Of a stretch of DNA of 39,532 nucleotides, positions 24,729 through 32,231 are shown piece after piece. Within the stretch, counting starts at the first letter, position 1. Every line of letters begins with the position of its first letter. The stretch is from positions 1-39,532 of the forward strand of contig NZ_BOMI01000166.1 in NCBI RefSeq assembly GCF_016862115.1, written 5' to 3'. Source of the stretch: Paractinoplanes deccanensis. Lineage in GTDB: Bacteria; Actinomycetota; Actinomycetes; Mycobacteriales; Micromonosporaceae. Made by a program: the position numbers and the translations under genes. The notes beneath the pieces are model-generated. The model had not been told where the DNA came from and searched no databases. It saw only the letters and a list, made by a program, of their open reading frames with translations.

Positions 24729-25738
24729 GGGCCGTAGACCGCCTTCGCGAGCGCCTCGACCGCCTTGCCGGTGCGGCCGCCGAAGTTCAGCAGCACGCCG
24801 TCGTCCATGTCGACGATGCGGCGGTTGACGCCGGCCGGGGTCTGCGCCACGCCGGGCAGCTTCAGCAGGCCGTCGACGCCGCCGACCGAGTTGAGGCCCT
24901 CGGTCATCACGAGGATCACGTCGGGCGCCGCGGTGATCAGGCCCTCGCTGGTGAGCGGGCGGAACTTCGACAGCCCCGCCGCCGAGCCCGCGTCCGTCGC
25001 GCCGATCGCCTCGATCATCGCGTCCGAGCCGGCGCCCTTGCCGCCGATCAGGAAGACGCCCGCGGTCCCGCGTACATAGAGGAATGCGATCTTCAGCTTC
25101 GTGCCGTCCGACGGTGCCGACCTCTTCGCGGCGTCGATCTCCTGCTGTACGCGGGTGACGAGGCGCTCGCCCGCCTCGGCCACCCCGAGCGCACCCGCCA
25201 CCGCACGGATGTGCTCGGGCACCGCCGCCATGGTCTGCTGGTCGTCGATCATCACGATCGGGATGCCGGCCTTGCGGATCTGGTCGAGCGCCGTCGCCGG
25301 GCCGATGCTGTCGTCGGCGAGGATCACGGTCGGGTTGAGCTTGAGGATCGCCTCGGCGGACAGGTCGTGGCCCTGCGGTGTGACGAGCGGGAGCTTCGCG
25401 GCCGAGGGGAACGTCGTGGACGTGTCCCGGCCGACGACGTTCGTGCCGAGGCCGAGGCTGAAGACGAGCTCGCCCAGCGAGCCGTAGAGGTTGACGGCGA
25501 GGATGCGGTCGGCGCTCTTCACCGTCACCTTGCGGCCGTCCGCGGAGGTCACGGTCACCGGCAGCTTGGGGGTGGGCGCGGGGTCGAGCGGGGTCACGTC
25601 CTCGCTCGCGAGCTTCGCGGTCGCCACGCCGCAGCCGTTCGAGGCGGCGGCCGGCTCGGCGCCGACCTCGCTCACTGACGTGCAGCCGGTCAGCAGGAAC
25701 GCCGCCAGGGCGGTGGCGGCGGTGGCACGGCGGATCAC
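24719..25738 (-). CDS. hmuT: Heme ABC transporter substrate-binding lipoprotein
   Basis: About 339 residues, starting at GTG in a GTGA overlap with the upstream gene. A lipoprotein signal ends in the lipobox LLTGC (Cys19). The mature protein is a class III (helical-backbone) periplasmic-binding fold: ADRILAVNLYGSLGELVFSLGLGTNVVGRD, then LKLNPTVILADDSIGP, and a C-terminal lobe with APDVILVMTEGLNSVGG and TPAGVNRRIVDMDD. This matches HmuT proteins, which bind one or two hemes; axial His/Tyr ligands could not be assigned with confidence. It passes heme to HmuU-HmuV. The final cysteine (GPCS) and Cys36 may form a disulfide. Confidence 0.9.
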   Translation of the reverse strand: MIRRATAATALAAFLLTGCTSVSEVGAEPAAASNGCGVATAKLASEDVTPLDPAPTPKLPVTVTSADGRKVTVKSADRILAVNLYGSLGELVFSLGLGTNVVGRDTSTTFPSAAKLPLVTPQGHDLSAEAILKLNPTVILADDSIGPATALDQIRKAGIPIVMIDDQQTMAAVPEHIRAVAGALGVAEAGERLVTRVQQEIDAAKRSAPSDGTKLKIAFLYVRGTAGVFLIGGKGAGSDAMIEAIGATDAGSAAGLSKFRPLTSEGLITAAPDVILVMTEGLNSVGGVDGLLKLPGVAQTPAGVNRRIVDMDDGVLLNFGGRTGKAVEALAKAVYGPCS

Positions 25739-26589
25739 AGGTCCTCCTTGACGCCGCCGGCGGAGGGGCCGGCGGTGGGGGCGCCGGCGGAAGGGCCGGC
25801 GGTGGTGCGGGCGGTGGTGCGGCGGCGGAGCCGGCCGATCACCGCGGCGCCGAGCATGCCGGCGACGAACGCGCCGCCGATGGCCCACCAGTGGCCGAGC
25901 GGCGTCGCGGTGCTGGTGCGGTGGAGCGCGGGGGAGACGACGGTGTCCAGGGCGACGGCCGTCGGGGACATCGGCGGGGCGGCGGTGGCGAGCTGCACGC
26001 TGGGCGGCCCGGCGGGCGTCTTCGTGGTGCCGCCGGGCGCGGCGGCAGGGGAGCCGCCGGTGGCGCGGGGGGCCGGGGTTCGCGGAGTTGCCGGGGTGTC
26101 AGGCGCGGTCACCCCCGCGAAGCGCACGGCGACCCGTACATCTTGGGATCTGTCGTTGGTCCTGGTGTGGTCGTTGCGCGTGACGATCGCGCACGCCCGC
26201 ACCACGCAGTCGACGTCGCCGATCATCTGGCTGACGGCGATTCGCGCGGTGAAGGACCCACCCTTGCCGTACGGCTTCGCGAGCCCTTCGCCGTACGAGG
26301 GCGGGTTGGAGGAGATCCAGGCCGAGGCGCCCGTGGAGCCCGACATGTCCGCGCCGCCGCCGCAGGGCGAGGGCAGCACCCCGGGCCCGTTGTCCACACA
26401 GAACGCGACGTATATGCCCTTGGTCACGTCGTAGCCGCTGCCCGTGACCGTCACCATCTCGCCGGCGCGCTTCAGTCCCTTGGTCTTGGAGACCGAGAGA
26501 TGCTTCGCGGCCTGCGCCGGGGTGCCGATGCCGAACGTTGCGAGCAGGACCGAAGCGGTGGCCGCCACCGCTGCGCGGCCGATGCGCAC
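25735..26589 (-). CDS. Membrane-anchored surface protein with neocarzinostatin-like domain
   Basis: A 284-residue protein: signal peptide (about 1-27, ending PAQAA), an Ig-like globular domain (about 28-155), a Pro/Thr/Ala-rich wall-spanning linker (about 160-215), one transmembrane helix (HWWAIGGAFVAGMLGAAVIG) and a basic/low-complexity tail. The globular part resembles neocarzinostatin-family domains: SVSKTKGLKRAGEMVTVTGSGY, IYVAFCVDN, and GDVDCVVRACAIVTRNDHTR with paired cysteines. The family is known for binding small hydrophobic ligands. As first gene of the heme operon behind the iron box, it is probably a surface heme relay or receptor; this is inferred. It starts at GTG with GGGGAGG upstream. 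Confidence 0.82.
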   Translation of the reverse strand: MRIGRAAVAATASVLLATFGIGTPAQAAKHLSVSKTKGLKRAGEMVTVTGSGYDVTKGIYVAFCVDNGPGVLPSPCGGGADMSGSTGASAWISSNPPSYGEGLAKPYGKGGSFTARIAVSQMIGDVDCVVRACAIVTRNDHTRTNDRSQDVRVAVRFAGVTAPDTPATPRTPAPRATGGSPAAAPGGTTKTPAGPPSVQLATAAPPMSPTAVALDTVVSPALHRTSTATPLGHWWAIGGAFVAGMLGAAVIGRLRRRTTARTTAGPSAGAPTAGPSAGGVKEDL

Positions 26590-26642
26590 GTTGCCTCCCC
26601 AAAAATCCGAACCGGAATTTGATCTTGCTTTTGATCATGAGT

Positions 26643-26661
26643 TTAGGTGAGGCTACCCTAA
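26643..26661. promoter_or_regulatory. DtxR/IdeR iron box
   Basis: TTAGGTGAGGCTACCCTAA closely matches the 19-base DtxR/IdeR consensus TTAGGTTAGGCTAACCTAA, differing at only two positions. It sits in the 117-base gap between the divergent heme operons, so one site can repress both in iron-replete cells. A TTGATC direct repeat (26619 and 26631) lies to its left, where leftward promoter elements could be. Confidence 0.9.
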
Positions 26662-26706
26662 CCACGCTCGCTGCTGCGGGCGCAACCTTCACGGAAGGAA
26701 CTCCTC

Positions 26707-27855
26707 ATGGGCACAACCCACGGCCCGCATCGGGTCGCGCTCTGGGCCGGTGCGATCACCGTCGGCGCGGCCGCCGCGCTGACCGCCACCGCCCCGGCCC
26801 TGGCCGCTCCGGTCCAGGTCGCCGGTGGCAGCCTCGACTGGGGCTTCAAGGCGTCGTTCCGCACGTACGTCTCGACCGGCAACGGCAACCCGCCGATCGC
26901 CACGAAGGACGGTGCGACGCGCAACTCCGACGGGACGTTCGACTTCCCGGTCACGAGCGGCACGTTCGACGCCGCCGCGGGCACGGCCGAGGTGAAGTAC
27001 GGCGGCACCGTCGTCTTCTCGTACCCGGCCCACCTCTTCGAGATCACCGTCGCCAACCCCACGCTGGTCGTGGACGGTGACGGCACGGGCTCGCTGAAGG
27101 CCGACGTGGACCTCGAGGCCAACAACGGCACGACGGACCAGCACCTCGACCAGGCCGAGATCGCCACCCTGGTGACCACGGCGCCGACGGTCGACGGCAG
27201 CAGCATCTCGTTCTCGAACCTGGCGGCCACCCTCACCGCCAGTGGTGCGAGCGCCTTCGCCGGCTTCTACACCGCCGGCACCGCGCTCGACCCGGTGACG
27301 GCGTCGGCCTCCGCCTCGGCGACCGACCCGACCGACCCGACGGATCCGACCGACCCGGATCCGACCGGCCCGGGCACCGGCTCCGCGTCGCAGACGATCA
27401 AGGCGGCGGTCACCGGCGGCGCGCTGACGCTGACCTCGTCCGGCTCGCAGGTCGCGCTCTCCGCGGCCACCCCGGGCCAGACCGCCACCGGCAACCTCAA
27501 CGCGGTGACGGTCAGCGACCTGCGCGGCACCAACTCGGGCTGGGACCTGGTCGGCCAGGTCACCGACTTCACGTCGGCGGCCGGCGGCAGCATCCCGGCG
27601 AACAATCTCGGCTGGACGCCGAGCGCGTCCGTGGCCACCAGCAGCCTCCAGTCGGCGGCCGGTGTGCGCAACGCGGTCACGCCGGGCAGCCCGGCCGCTC
27701 CGGGTTCGGGTCTCGGCGGCAGCAAGACCCTTTGCAAGGCCGAGACGGGGAGCAGCCTCGGCAGCTCCACCTGCGGCGCGGCGCTCGAGCTCGGCGTGCC
27801 CGAGTCGAGCGCGGCGGGCGAGTACAGCGCTGTGCTCACCCTGACGCTCGCCTGA
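26707..27855 (+). CDS. HtaA heme-binding domain fused to WxL-like wall-binding domain
   Basis: A 382-residue secreted protein. Signal peptide about 1-34 (ALTATAPALA). An HtaA-type domain (about 36-190; VAGGSLDWGFKASFRTYV, VKYGGTVVFSYPAHLFEITVANPTLVVDGDGTGSL) is the heme-binding module of Corynebacterium HtaA-like proteins. A Thr-Asp-Pro repeat linker (about 207-220) leads to a WxL-like domain (about 226-382) with TVSDLRGTNSGWDLVGQVTDF (WxL at 279-281), then IPANNLGWTP, and a terminal YSAVLTLTLA that matches the second WxL signature except for loss of its Trp. Cys343/356 may pair. There is no C-terminal membrane helix, unlike classical HtaA, so retention would rely on the WxL-like domain. The ribosome site GGAAGGA precedes it. 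First gene of the rightward iron-box operon. Confidence 0.86.
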   Translation: MGTTHGPHRVALWAGAITVGAAAALTATAPALAAPVQVAGGSLDWGFKASFRTYVSTGNGNPPIATKDGATRNSDGTFDFPVTSGTFDAAAGTAEVKYGGTVVFSYPAHLFEITVANPTLVVDGDGTGSLKADVDLEANNGTTDQHLDQAEIATLVTTAPTVDGSSISFSNLAATLTASGASAFAGFYTAGTALDPVTASASASATDPTDPTDPTDPDPTGPGTGSASQTIKAAVTGGALTLTSSGSQVALSAATPGQTATGNLNAVTVSDLRGTNSGWDLVGQVTDFTSAAGGSIPANNLGWTPSASVATSSLQSAAGVRNAVTPGSPAAPGSGLGGSKTLCKAETGSSLGSSTCGAALELGVPESSAAGEYSAVLTLTLA

Positions 27856-27871
27856 GTCTCACTTCAGGGGA

Positions 27872-27917
27872 GGGGACCGGCCGGGGATACCGAAATTATC
27901 CCCGGCCGGCCGTCCCC
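27872..27917 (+). terminator. Intercistronic hairpin between htaA-WxL and DUF916 genes
   Basis: GGGGAC-CGGCC-GGGGATA (from 27872) pairs with TATCCCC-GGCCG and, after a 3-base bulge, GTCCCC (to 27917). The stem is about 18 pairs with a 7-base loop. It starts 16 bases after the htaA-WxL stop; the next ribosome site (AAGGAG) and ATG follow at 27934. It may be a partial terminator or an mRNA-stabilising element setting unequal expression. Confidence 0.68.
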
Positions 27918-27933
27918 CATCGTAAGGAGCAAC

Positions 27934-28914
27934 ATGATCGTCCGAAGCGTGCTGGCCGCGGTTCTTCTCCTGTTTCTCACCCCGGCGCCCGCTTCCGCGG
28001 CGGACGGGGTGCGGTGGTCGGTGCAGCCCTCCACCGCCAAGGGGCCGGACGGCCGCGACTACATCGTGCGGCGGGCCGCGCCCGGCGAGCGGCTCACCGA
28101 CTACATCGGCATCACGAACCTGACCGCCAAGCCGCTCACCTTCAGCGTGTACGGCACGGACGCCTACACCACCGACGACGGCTCGTACGCGCTGATGGCG
28201 GCCGCGCAGAAGCCCACCGACGTGGGCTCGTGGATCGCCCTGGCCGCGAGCAAGTACACGGTGCCCGCGAACACCCGGCTCGACGTGCCGTTCTCGATCA
28301 GCGTGCCGGCGAACGCGACGCCCGGCGACCACGCCGGCGGGGTGGTCACCTCGATCGCCCAGGAGCAGACCGGCGCCGACGGCCAGAAGGTGCTCGTCGA
28401 CCAGCGCGTGGCGGCCCGCGTCTACCTCACCGTCGCGGGGGCGGTCGCGCCCCGGCTGGCCATCGACAACGTGCGGCTGGAGTACGCGCAGTCGGCGAAC
28501 CCGGCCGCCGGCGGCGAGATGACCGTGCGCTACCTCGTGCGCAACGCCGGCAACCTGCGCCTGAGCGGAACCGGCTCCGTCAAGATCACCGGCCCGTTCG
28601 GCTGGACGCTCGCAAAGACCGAGGCGATGGACATCCCGGAGCTGCTGCCCGGCGGCTCCATCACCATCACCGAGAAGATCACCGGCGTGCAGCCCACCGT
28701 GCGCCTCGCGGCCGACGTCGACGTGCGGCCGGTCTACTTCGCCGAGCAGCTCCCGGCGGTCGCCCGCAGCACCAGCGTGTGGGCGTGGCCGTGGGCCTTG
28801 ATCGCCGTGGTCGGCATCGCCCTGCTGTACGTCGTCCTCCGGCTCGCCCGCCGTCGTGCGCGCCGCCGCCGAAGCCAGCCCACCCCACTGATCGCCAAGG
28901 ACGTGACCCCATGA
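27934..28914 (+). CDS. DUF916-type (WxL partner) membrane-anchored surface protein
   Basis: A 326-residue protein with signal peptide (about 1-22), two beta-sandwich domains and a C-terminal transmembrane helix (about 284-302, WPWALIAVVGIALLYVVL) followed by a strongly basic tail. The first domain (VRWSVQPSTAKGPDGRDYIVRRAAPGERLTDYIGITNLT, then VPANATPGDHAGGVVTSI) matches DUF916-type peptidoglycan-binding domains, which in Firmicutes pair with WxL proteins. The second (LVRNAGNLRLSGTGSVKITGPFGW) resembles the partner host-binding domain. It sits directly after the HtaA-WxL gene and overlaps the heme oxygenase start in ATGA. It probably tethers the HtaA-WxL protein at the cell surface. Confidence 0.86.
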   Translation: MIVRSVLAAVLLLFLTPAPASAADGVRWSVQPSTAKGPDGRDYIVRRAAPGERLTDYIGITNLTAKPLTFSVYGTDAYTTDDGSYALMAAAQKPTDVGSWIALAASKYTVPANTRLDVPFSISVPANATPGDHAGGVVTSIAQEQTGADGQKVLVDQRVAARVYLTVAGAVAPRLAIDNVRLEYAQSANPAAGGEMTVRYLVRNAGNLRLSGTGSVKITGPFGWTLAKTEAMDIPELLPGGSITITEKITGVQPTVRLAADVDVRPVYFAEQLPAVARSTSVWAWPWALIAVVGIALLYVVLRLARRRARRRRSQPTPLIAKDVTP

Positions 28915-29564
28915 GCGACTTCGCCGCCCGCCTCCGGCGCGCCACGATGGTCGAGCACCGTGAGGCCGAGAACCGCAGCTTCATCTCGCGCCTGATGGCC
29001 GGCTCGGTGTCCCGCGAGGGTTTCGCTGCCCTCACCGCGCAGTACCTGCACATCTACCGCGAGCTCGAGGCGGCCGCCCTCGCCATGCACGCCGACGACC
29101 GCGGCCGCGCGTTCGCCGACCCGGCGCTGTTCCGGGTCAAGGCGCTCGAGGCCGACCTGGCCCACCTTTACGGCTCGCACTGGGAGACCGCCGTCGTGCC
29201 GGCCACGGCCACGCTGGCGTACGTCGACCGGTTACGGTCCTTCGCCCACACGTCGGCACCGCACTTCATCGCCCACCACTACGTGCGCTACCTGGGCGAC
29301 CTGAGCGGCGGTCAGCTCGTCGGCAAGTCGGTCGCGCAGACGTACGCCCTCGGGCGCGCGGGCACGCGGTTCTACTCGTTCGACGGGATCGACGACGCGC
29401 GCACCTACAAGATCGCGTATCGGGCGCGGCTCGACGCGCTGCCCCTCACACCCGAGGAGGCGGAGACCGCCATCGCGGAGGCGCAGCTCGCCTTCCGCCT
29501 CAACGCGGCAGTCTTCTCCGAGCTCGGCACCGCATACCCGGAGGACGTCGTCTCCGCCGCATAG
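28911..29564 (+). CDS. hmuO: Heme oxygenase (HmuO/HO-1 type)
   Basis: A 217-residue cytoplasmic enzyme of the biliverdin-producing HO family. His16 in ATMVEHREAENRSF is the proximal heme ligand. The distal helix motif YLGDLSGGQLVGK (about 127-139) includes the catalytic Asp130 and flexible glycines. It cleaves heme to biliverdin, CO and Fe2+, releasing iron from imported heme; the electron donor is not encoded here. It is translationally coupled to the DUF916 gene and belongs to the iron-box operon. Length is normal for the family. Confidence 0.95.
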   Translation: MSDFAARLRRATMVEHREAENRSFISRLMAGSVSREGFAALTAQYLHIYRELEAAALAMHADDRGRAFADPALFRVKALEADLAHLYGSHWETAVVPATATLAYVDRLRSFAHTSAPHFIAHHYVRYLGDLSGGQLVGKSVAQTYALGRAGTRFYSFDGIDDARTYKIAYRARLDALPLTPEEAETAIAEAQLAFRLNAAVFSELGTAYPEDVVSAA

Positions 29565-29570
29565 AGCTGT

Positions 29571-29942
29571 TCACACCTCCAGGGCCTGTTCGATCAGGCG
29601 CAAGCGGTGGCGGGCCATCGCGAGGTTGGCGCCCTCCCGCCGCAGCGCCAGATAGATGAACAGGCCCTGCCCGTTGCGCCCGGTCACCGGCCGCAGCAGG
29701 TGATATTGCGAGTCCAGCGTCACCAGGATGTCCTCGATGCGCTCGCGGATGCCGAGCATGTCCATGGTGCGCAGCTTGGCCCGCAGGACCTCGGTGTTGG
29801 CCGCGGCGGCCACGGTCACGTCGAGGTCCTTGCCGCCGCCGACCGTGCCGAGCGCCATGCCGCTGGTCTGGTCGACCACCGCGGCGGCGAGCGCGCCGCT
29901 CACCTGGAGCGCGTCCTTCAGTGCCACATCCATCTCTGCCAT
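29571..29942 (-). CDS. Roadblock/LC7 (MglB-like) protein
   Basis: A 123-residue protein with the Roadblock/LC7 pattern: an N-terminal helix (MDVALKDALQVSG), strand AAAVVDQTSGMALGTVGG, helix LDVTVAAAANTEVLRAKLRTM, then strands DILVTLDSQYHLLRPVT and GLFIYLALRR. In actinobacteria such proteins often sit in conservons beside a small GTPase, but no GTPase, sensor kinase or DUF742 gene is adjacent here. The ATG at 29942 was chosen because upstream reading frame is low-complexity. Role probably scaffold or GTPase regulation; partner unknown. Confidence 0.75.
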   Translation of the reverse strand: MAEMDVALKDALQVSGALAAAVVDQTSGMALGTVGGGKDLDVTVAAAANTEVLRAKLRTMDMLGIRERIEDILVTLDSQYHLLRPVTGRNGQGLFIYLALRREGANLAMARHRLRLIEQALEV

Positions 29943-30064
29943 GTCCGGCCCTCCACAGTGTCGTCGCCTGCGGTGATGATGTCCGACGATTCCGTCGCCT
30001 CGTCGCACCCGCTGTCCGCTTGACTCCCGGCAAGGGCGGGACGCTCATCACGTACGGGATCGGG

Positions 30065-30082
30065 ATTGCGGATTTTCGCAAT
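30065..30082. promoter_or_regulatory. ArsR-type operator palindrome
   Basis: ATTGCG-GATTTT-CGCAAT is a perfect 6-base inverted repeat 20 bases upstream of the ArsR start. Its shape (about 12-2-12-like AT-centred palindrome) is typical of ArsR/SmtB sites, so autoregulation is likely. Confidence 0.72.
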
Positions 30083-30102
30083 GGGGCTCTTGCGGAGGTG
30101 GT

Positions 30103-30429
30103 GTGCGCGTGTCGGTGCCGCTGTACCAGGCGAAGGCCGAGATGTTCCGGGTGCTCGGGCATCCGGTCCGGATCCGGGTCCTCGAGCTGTTGCAGGACGG
30201 CCCGCGCCCGGTGCGCGACCTGCTCGCCGAGATCGACGTCGAGGCGTCCGGCCTGTCGCAGCACCTCGCCGTCCTCCGGCGCGCCGGCGTCGTGGTCACC
30301 TTCCGGGACAACGGCCTGGTGATGTACGCCTTGAGCACCACAGCGGTCGCCGACCTGCTCGCGGCCGGGCGCCGGATCCTGCGCGAGGTGCTGACCGATC
30401 GCGACGAGCTGCTCAAGCTCCTGTCTTGA
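30103..30429 (+). CDS. ArsR/SmtB family regulator
   Basis: A 108-residue winged-helix regulator starting at GTG with GGAGG upstream. VPLYQAKAEMFRVLGHPVRIRVLELL begins the domain, the recognition helix lies in VEASGLSQHLAVLRRAGVV, and the wing is FRDNGLVMYAL. No metal-site cysteine pair (CVC-type) is visible. It resembles a subgroup that, as I recall, often accompanies SulP-type anion transporters, but no transporter is next to it here. Its 3' end overlaps the convergent TPR gene by 17 bases. Confidence 0.87.
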   Translation: MRVSVPLYQAKAEMFRVLGHPVRIRVLELLQDGPRPVRDLLAEIDVEASGLSQHLAVLRRAGVVVTFRDNGLVMYALSTTAVADLLAAGRRILREVLTDRDELLKLLS

Positions 30430-31837
30430 CGACGGTGAGGGTGCTGACCGGGGTGGGGTTGAGCAGGCTCATGGTGGTGCCCTTGTCACCCCAGGAGCCG
30501 TCGTTCCAGCGCGCCTCCCGCTCGGCGATCAGCCGGCCGTAGGTGGCCGTGGAGAGCCGGTCGAGCCGCAGGCTCCAGGCCACGCCGGTGCCTTCGGGCT
30601 TCGTCGACCCCAGATAGATCGTGTACGGGGCGGCGGCGCCGTCGATGATGTCGAGCTTGCCGTCGAGATAGCAGCGGCCGGCCACGCAGACGAGCAGCGC
30701 GACGACGGTGTCCCTGGAAGCGGCGTCGGCGGGCGAGACGGTGAAGCGGGCGTCGAAGGGGTAGGGGACCTTGCTGCCGTTGGCGGGGCTCACGATGCGG
30801 GTGGCTACGGTGGGCGCCTTGGTGGCGGGCGCCGTCGTTTCGGTGGCGGGCGCTGTGGTTTTGGTGGCCGGCGCTGTCGTTTTTCTGGGGGCCGCCTGCG
30901 CACGGGTGGTCTGGGGTGCGGTGCTCTGGGGCGCGCTGGTTTGCTGAGCGGTCGCCGGCTTTGTCGCCGCCGTGGTGGCTGCCGGCGCTTGGGTCTGCGC
31001 TTGCGCTTGGACCTCGACGCCCGCGGGGGTGGCGTCGTCCGGGCGCGCGAGCAGCACGGTGGCCGCGACGGTCGCGCCGACGGCGATGCCGGCCGCGGCG
31101 AAGATCCACGGCTTTCGGCTCGGGCGGTTGCTCGCGTCCGGTCCTTCGCCGCTTTCTGGGCCGGCGCCCTTTGGGCCGGCGCCCTTTGGACCGGCGCCCT
31201 TTGGACCGGCGCCCTTTGGACCGGCGCCCTTTGGGCCGGCGCCCTTTGGGCCGGCGCTCTTTGGGCCGGCGCCCTCGCCGGCCGGCCGAGCCGACGTGGG
31301 CAGCGGTGGAATCGGGCCCGGCGGCGGCGGAGCAGGGGCTGTCGCGACCGGCGGGGTGTCCGGGACGACGATCAGGGGCGTCGGGCTCTGCTGGGCCGAG
31401 CCCTCCCTCTCGGCGCCGGCCGGCTCGGCGTCGTCGAGGTAGGCGCGGGCCCGCTCGACCACCGAATGGTCCTCGCCCAGCGCGGCGGGGCCGTGCTCGG
31501 CCACCGTGGCGAAGTTGGTGCGCGCGACGTGCCGGTTGGCGAGCTGCTCGGCGACGGTGCCCAGGTCGTACGAGAGCATGACCGCGAGGGGATCCGCCGG
31601 GCTCAGCCGATGCCCCGCCGCCTGGGCTTCCTCGAGAAGGCGCCGCGCGCCCATGAGGTCTCCGCCCCGCGAGCGCAGCCCGGCCAGCTCACGCATCGCG
31701 GCCAGCATCCCCGGCTCGCCCTCGGCCAGCGCCGCCCGGTTGCCCTCGACGGCGCGTTCGAGCAGCTCGCGGGCGGCGTCGACGTCGCCCGCCTCGATCA
31801 GGGCGCGGGCCTGGGGCAGCATGTTGATCTCGAACAC
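30413..31837 (-). CDS. TPR membrane protein with repeat linker and secreted C-terminal domain
   Basis: About 474 residues, read here from a GTG (an ATG five codons later is equally possible). The N-terminal ~140 residues are TPR-like helices (LPQARALIEAGDVDAARELLERAVEGN). A proline-rich stretch and seven Ala-Gly-Pro-Lys-Gly units follow, then a transmembrane helix (PWIFAAAGIAVGATVAATVLLA). A long Ala/Thr/Gln/Pro linker (TTAPATKTTAPATE) leads to a C-terminal beta-rich domain (about 370-474) with RIVSPANGSKVPYPFDARFTV and a probable disulfide (VCVAGRC). Topology suggests TPRs inside and the last domain outside. Function unknown. Confidence 0.72.
   Translation of the reverse strand: MFEINMLPQARALIEAGDVDAARELLERAVEGNRAALAEGEPGMLAAMRELAGLRSRGGDLMGARRLLEEAQAAGHRLSPADPLAVMLSYDLGTVAEQLANRHVARTNFATVAEHGPAALGEDHSVVERARAYLDDAEPAGAEREGSAQQSPTPLIVVPDTPPVATAPAPPPPGPIPPLPTSARPAGEGAGPKSAGPKGAGPKGAGPKGAGPKGAGPKGAGPKGAGPESGEGPDASNRPSRKPWIFAAAGIAVGATVAATVLLARPDDATPAGVEVQAQAQTQAPAATTAATKPATAQQTSAPQSTAPQTTRAQAAPRKTTAPATKTTAPATETTAPATKAPTVATRIVSPANGSKVPYPFDARFTVSPADAASRDTVVALLVCVAGRCYLDGKLDIIDGAAAPYTIYLGSTKPEGTGVAWSLRLDRLSTATYGRLIAEREARWNDGSWGDKGTTMSLLNPTPVSTLTVVKTGA
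31163..31267 (-). repeat. 15 bp x 7 tandem repeat
   Basis: Seven contiguous 15-base units of type GGCGCCCTTTGGGCC (with G/A variation at one site) from 31163 to 31267. They encode five-residue Ala-Gly-Pro-Lys-Gly units in the linker just before the transmembrane helix of the TPR protein. Confidence 0.93.
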
Positions 31838-32010
31838 CCCGCCATGCTGCCCGCCGTCAGCCCGGGACGCCACCCCGCCCACCCTCGTGACCCCTTCCCG
31901 GCCGCACCCGCACGGCTGCCCGCCGCCGTGGGCGGGCGGTGACCCGCCGGCCTCGGCTTCCGCGCGTCGCCGGCATGACTGAGTGGAGGGTGACGCGTAG
32001 ATTGCTGTGT

Positions 32011-32229
32011 ATGGCTCAGGACTTTGCGGTGGTGCTGCGCGGCTACGACCGGGACGAGGTCGACCGGGTGACGGCGCTGGCCGAGACGGCGCTCGGCTCG
32101 GGCAACGAGGTGTCGCGGGCGGCGGCCCGGACGGCGGTCGGGGAGGCCCGGTTCACGGTGGTGCTCCGGGGCTACGACCGGGGCATGGTGGACGCCCACC
32201 TGCGCGGGCTGCTCGAAAGGCTGCGCTAG
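32011..32229 (+). CDS. DivIVA-like two-repeat microprotein
   Basis: A 72-residue protein made of two copies of one short motif: FAVVLRGYDRDEVDRVTALAE and FTVVLRGYDRGMVDAHLRGLLE. The motif F-x-V-x-x-R-G-Y-x-x-x-x-V-D is the membrane-binding hook seen in DivIVA-domain proteins, here without the long coiled coil. It may form a small membrane-curvature or scaffold peptide, but this is inferred. The ATG at 32011 begins MAQDFAVV; an upstream ATG at 31939 would add a basic, unrelated leader. The next gene starts 2 bases after the stop. Confidence 0.68.
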   Translation: MAQDFAVVLRGYDRDEVDRVTALAETALGSGNEVSRAAARTAVGEARFTVVLRGYDRGMVDAHLRGLLERLR

Positions 32230-32231
32230 CC

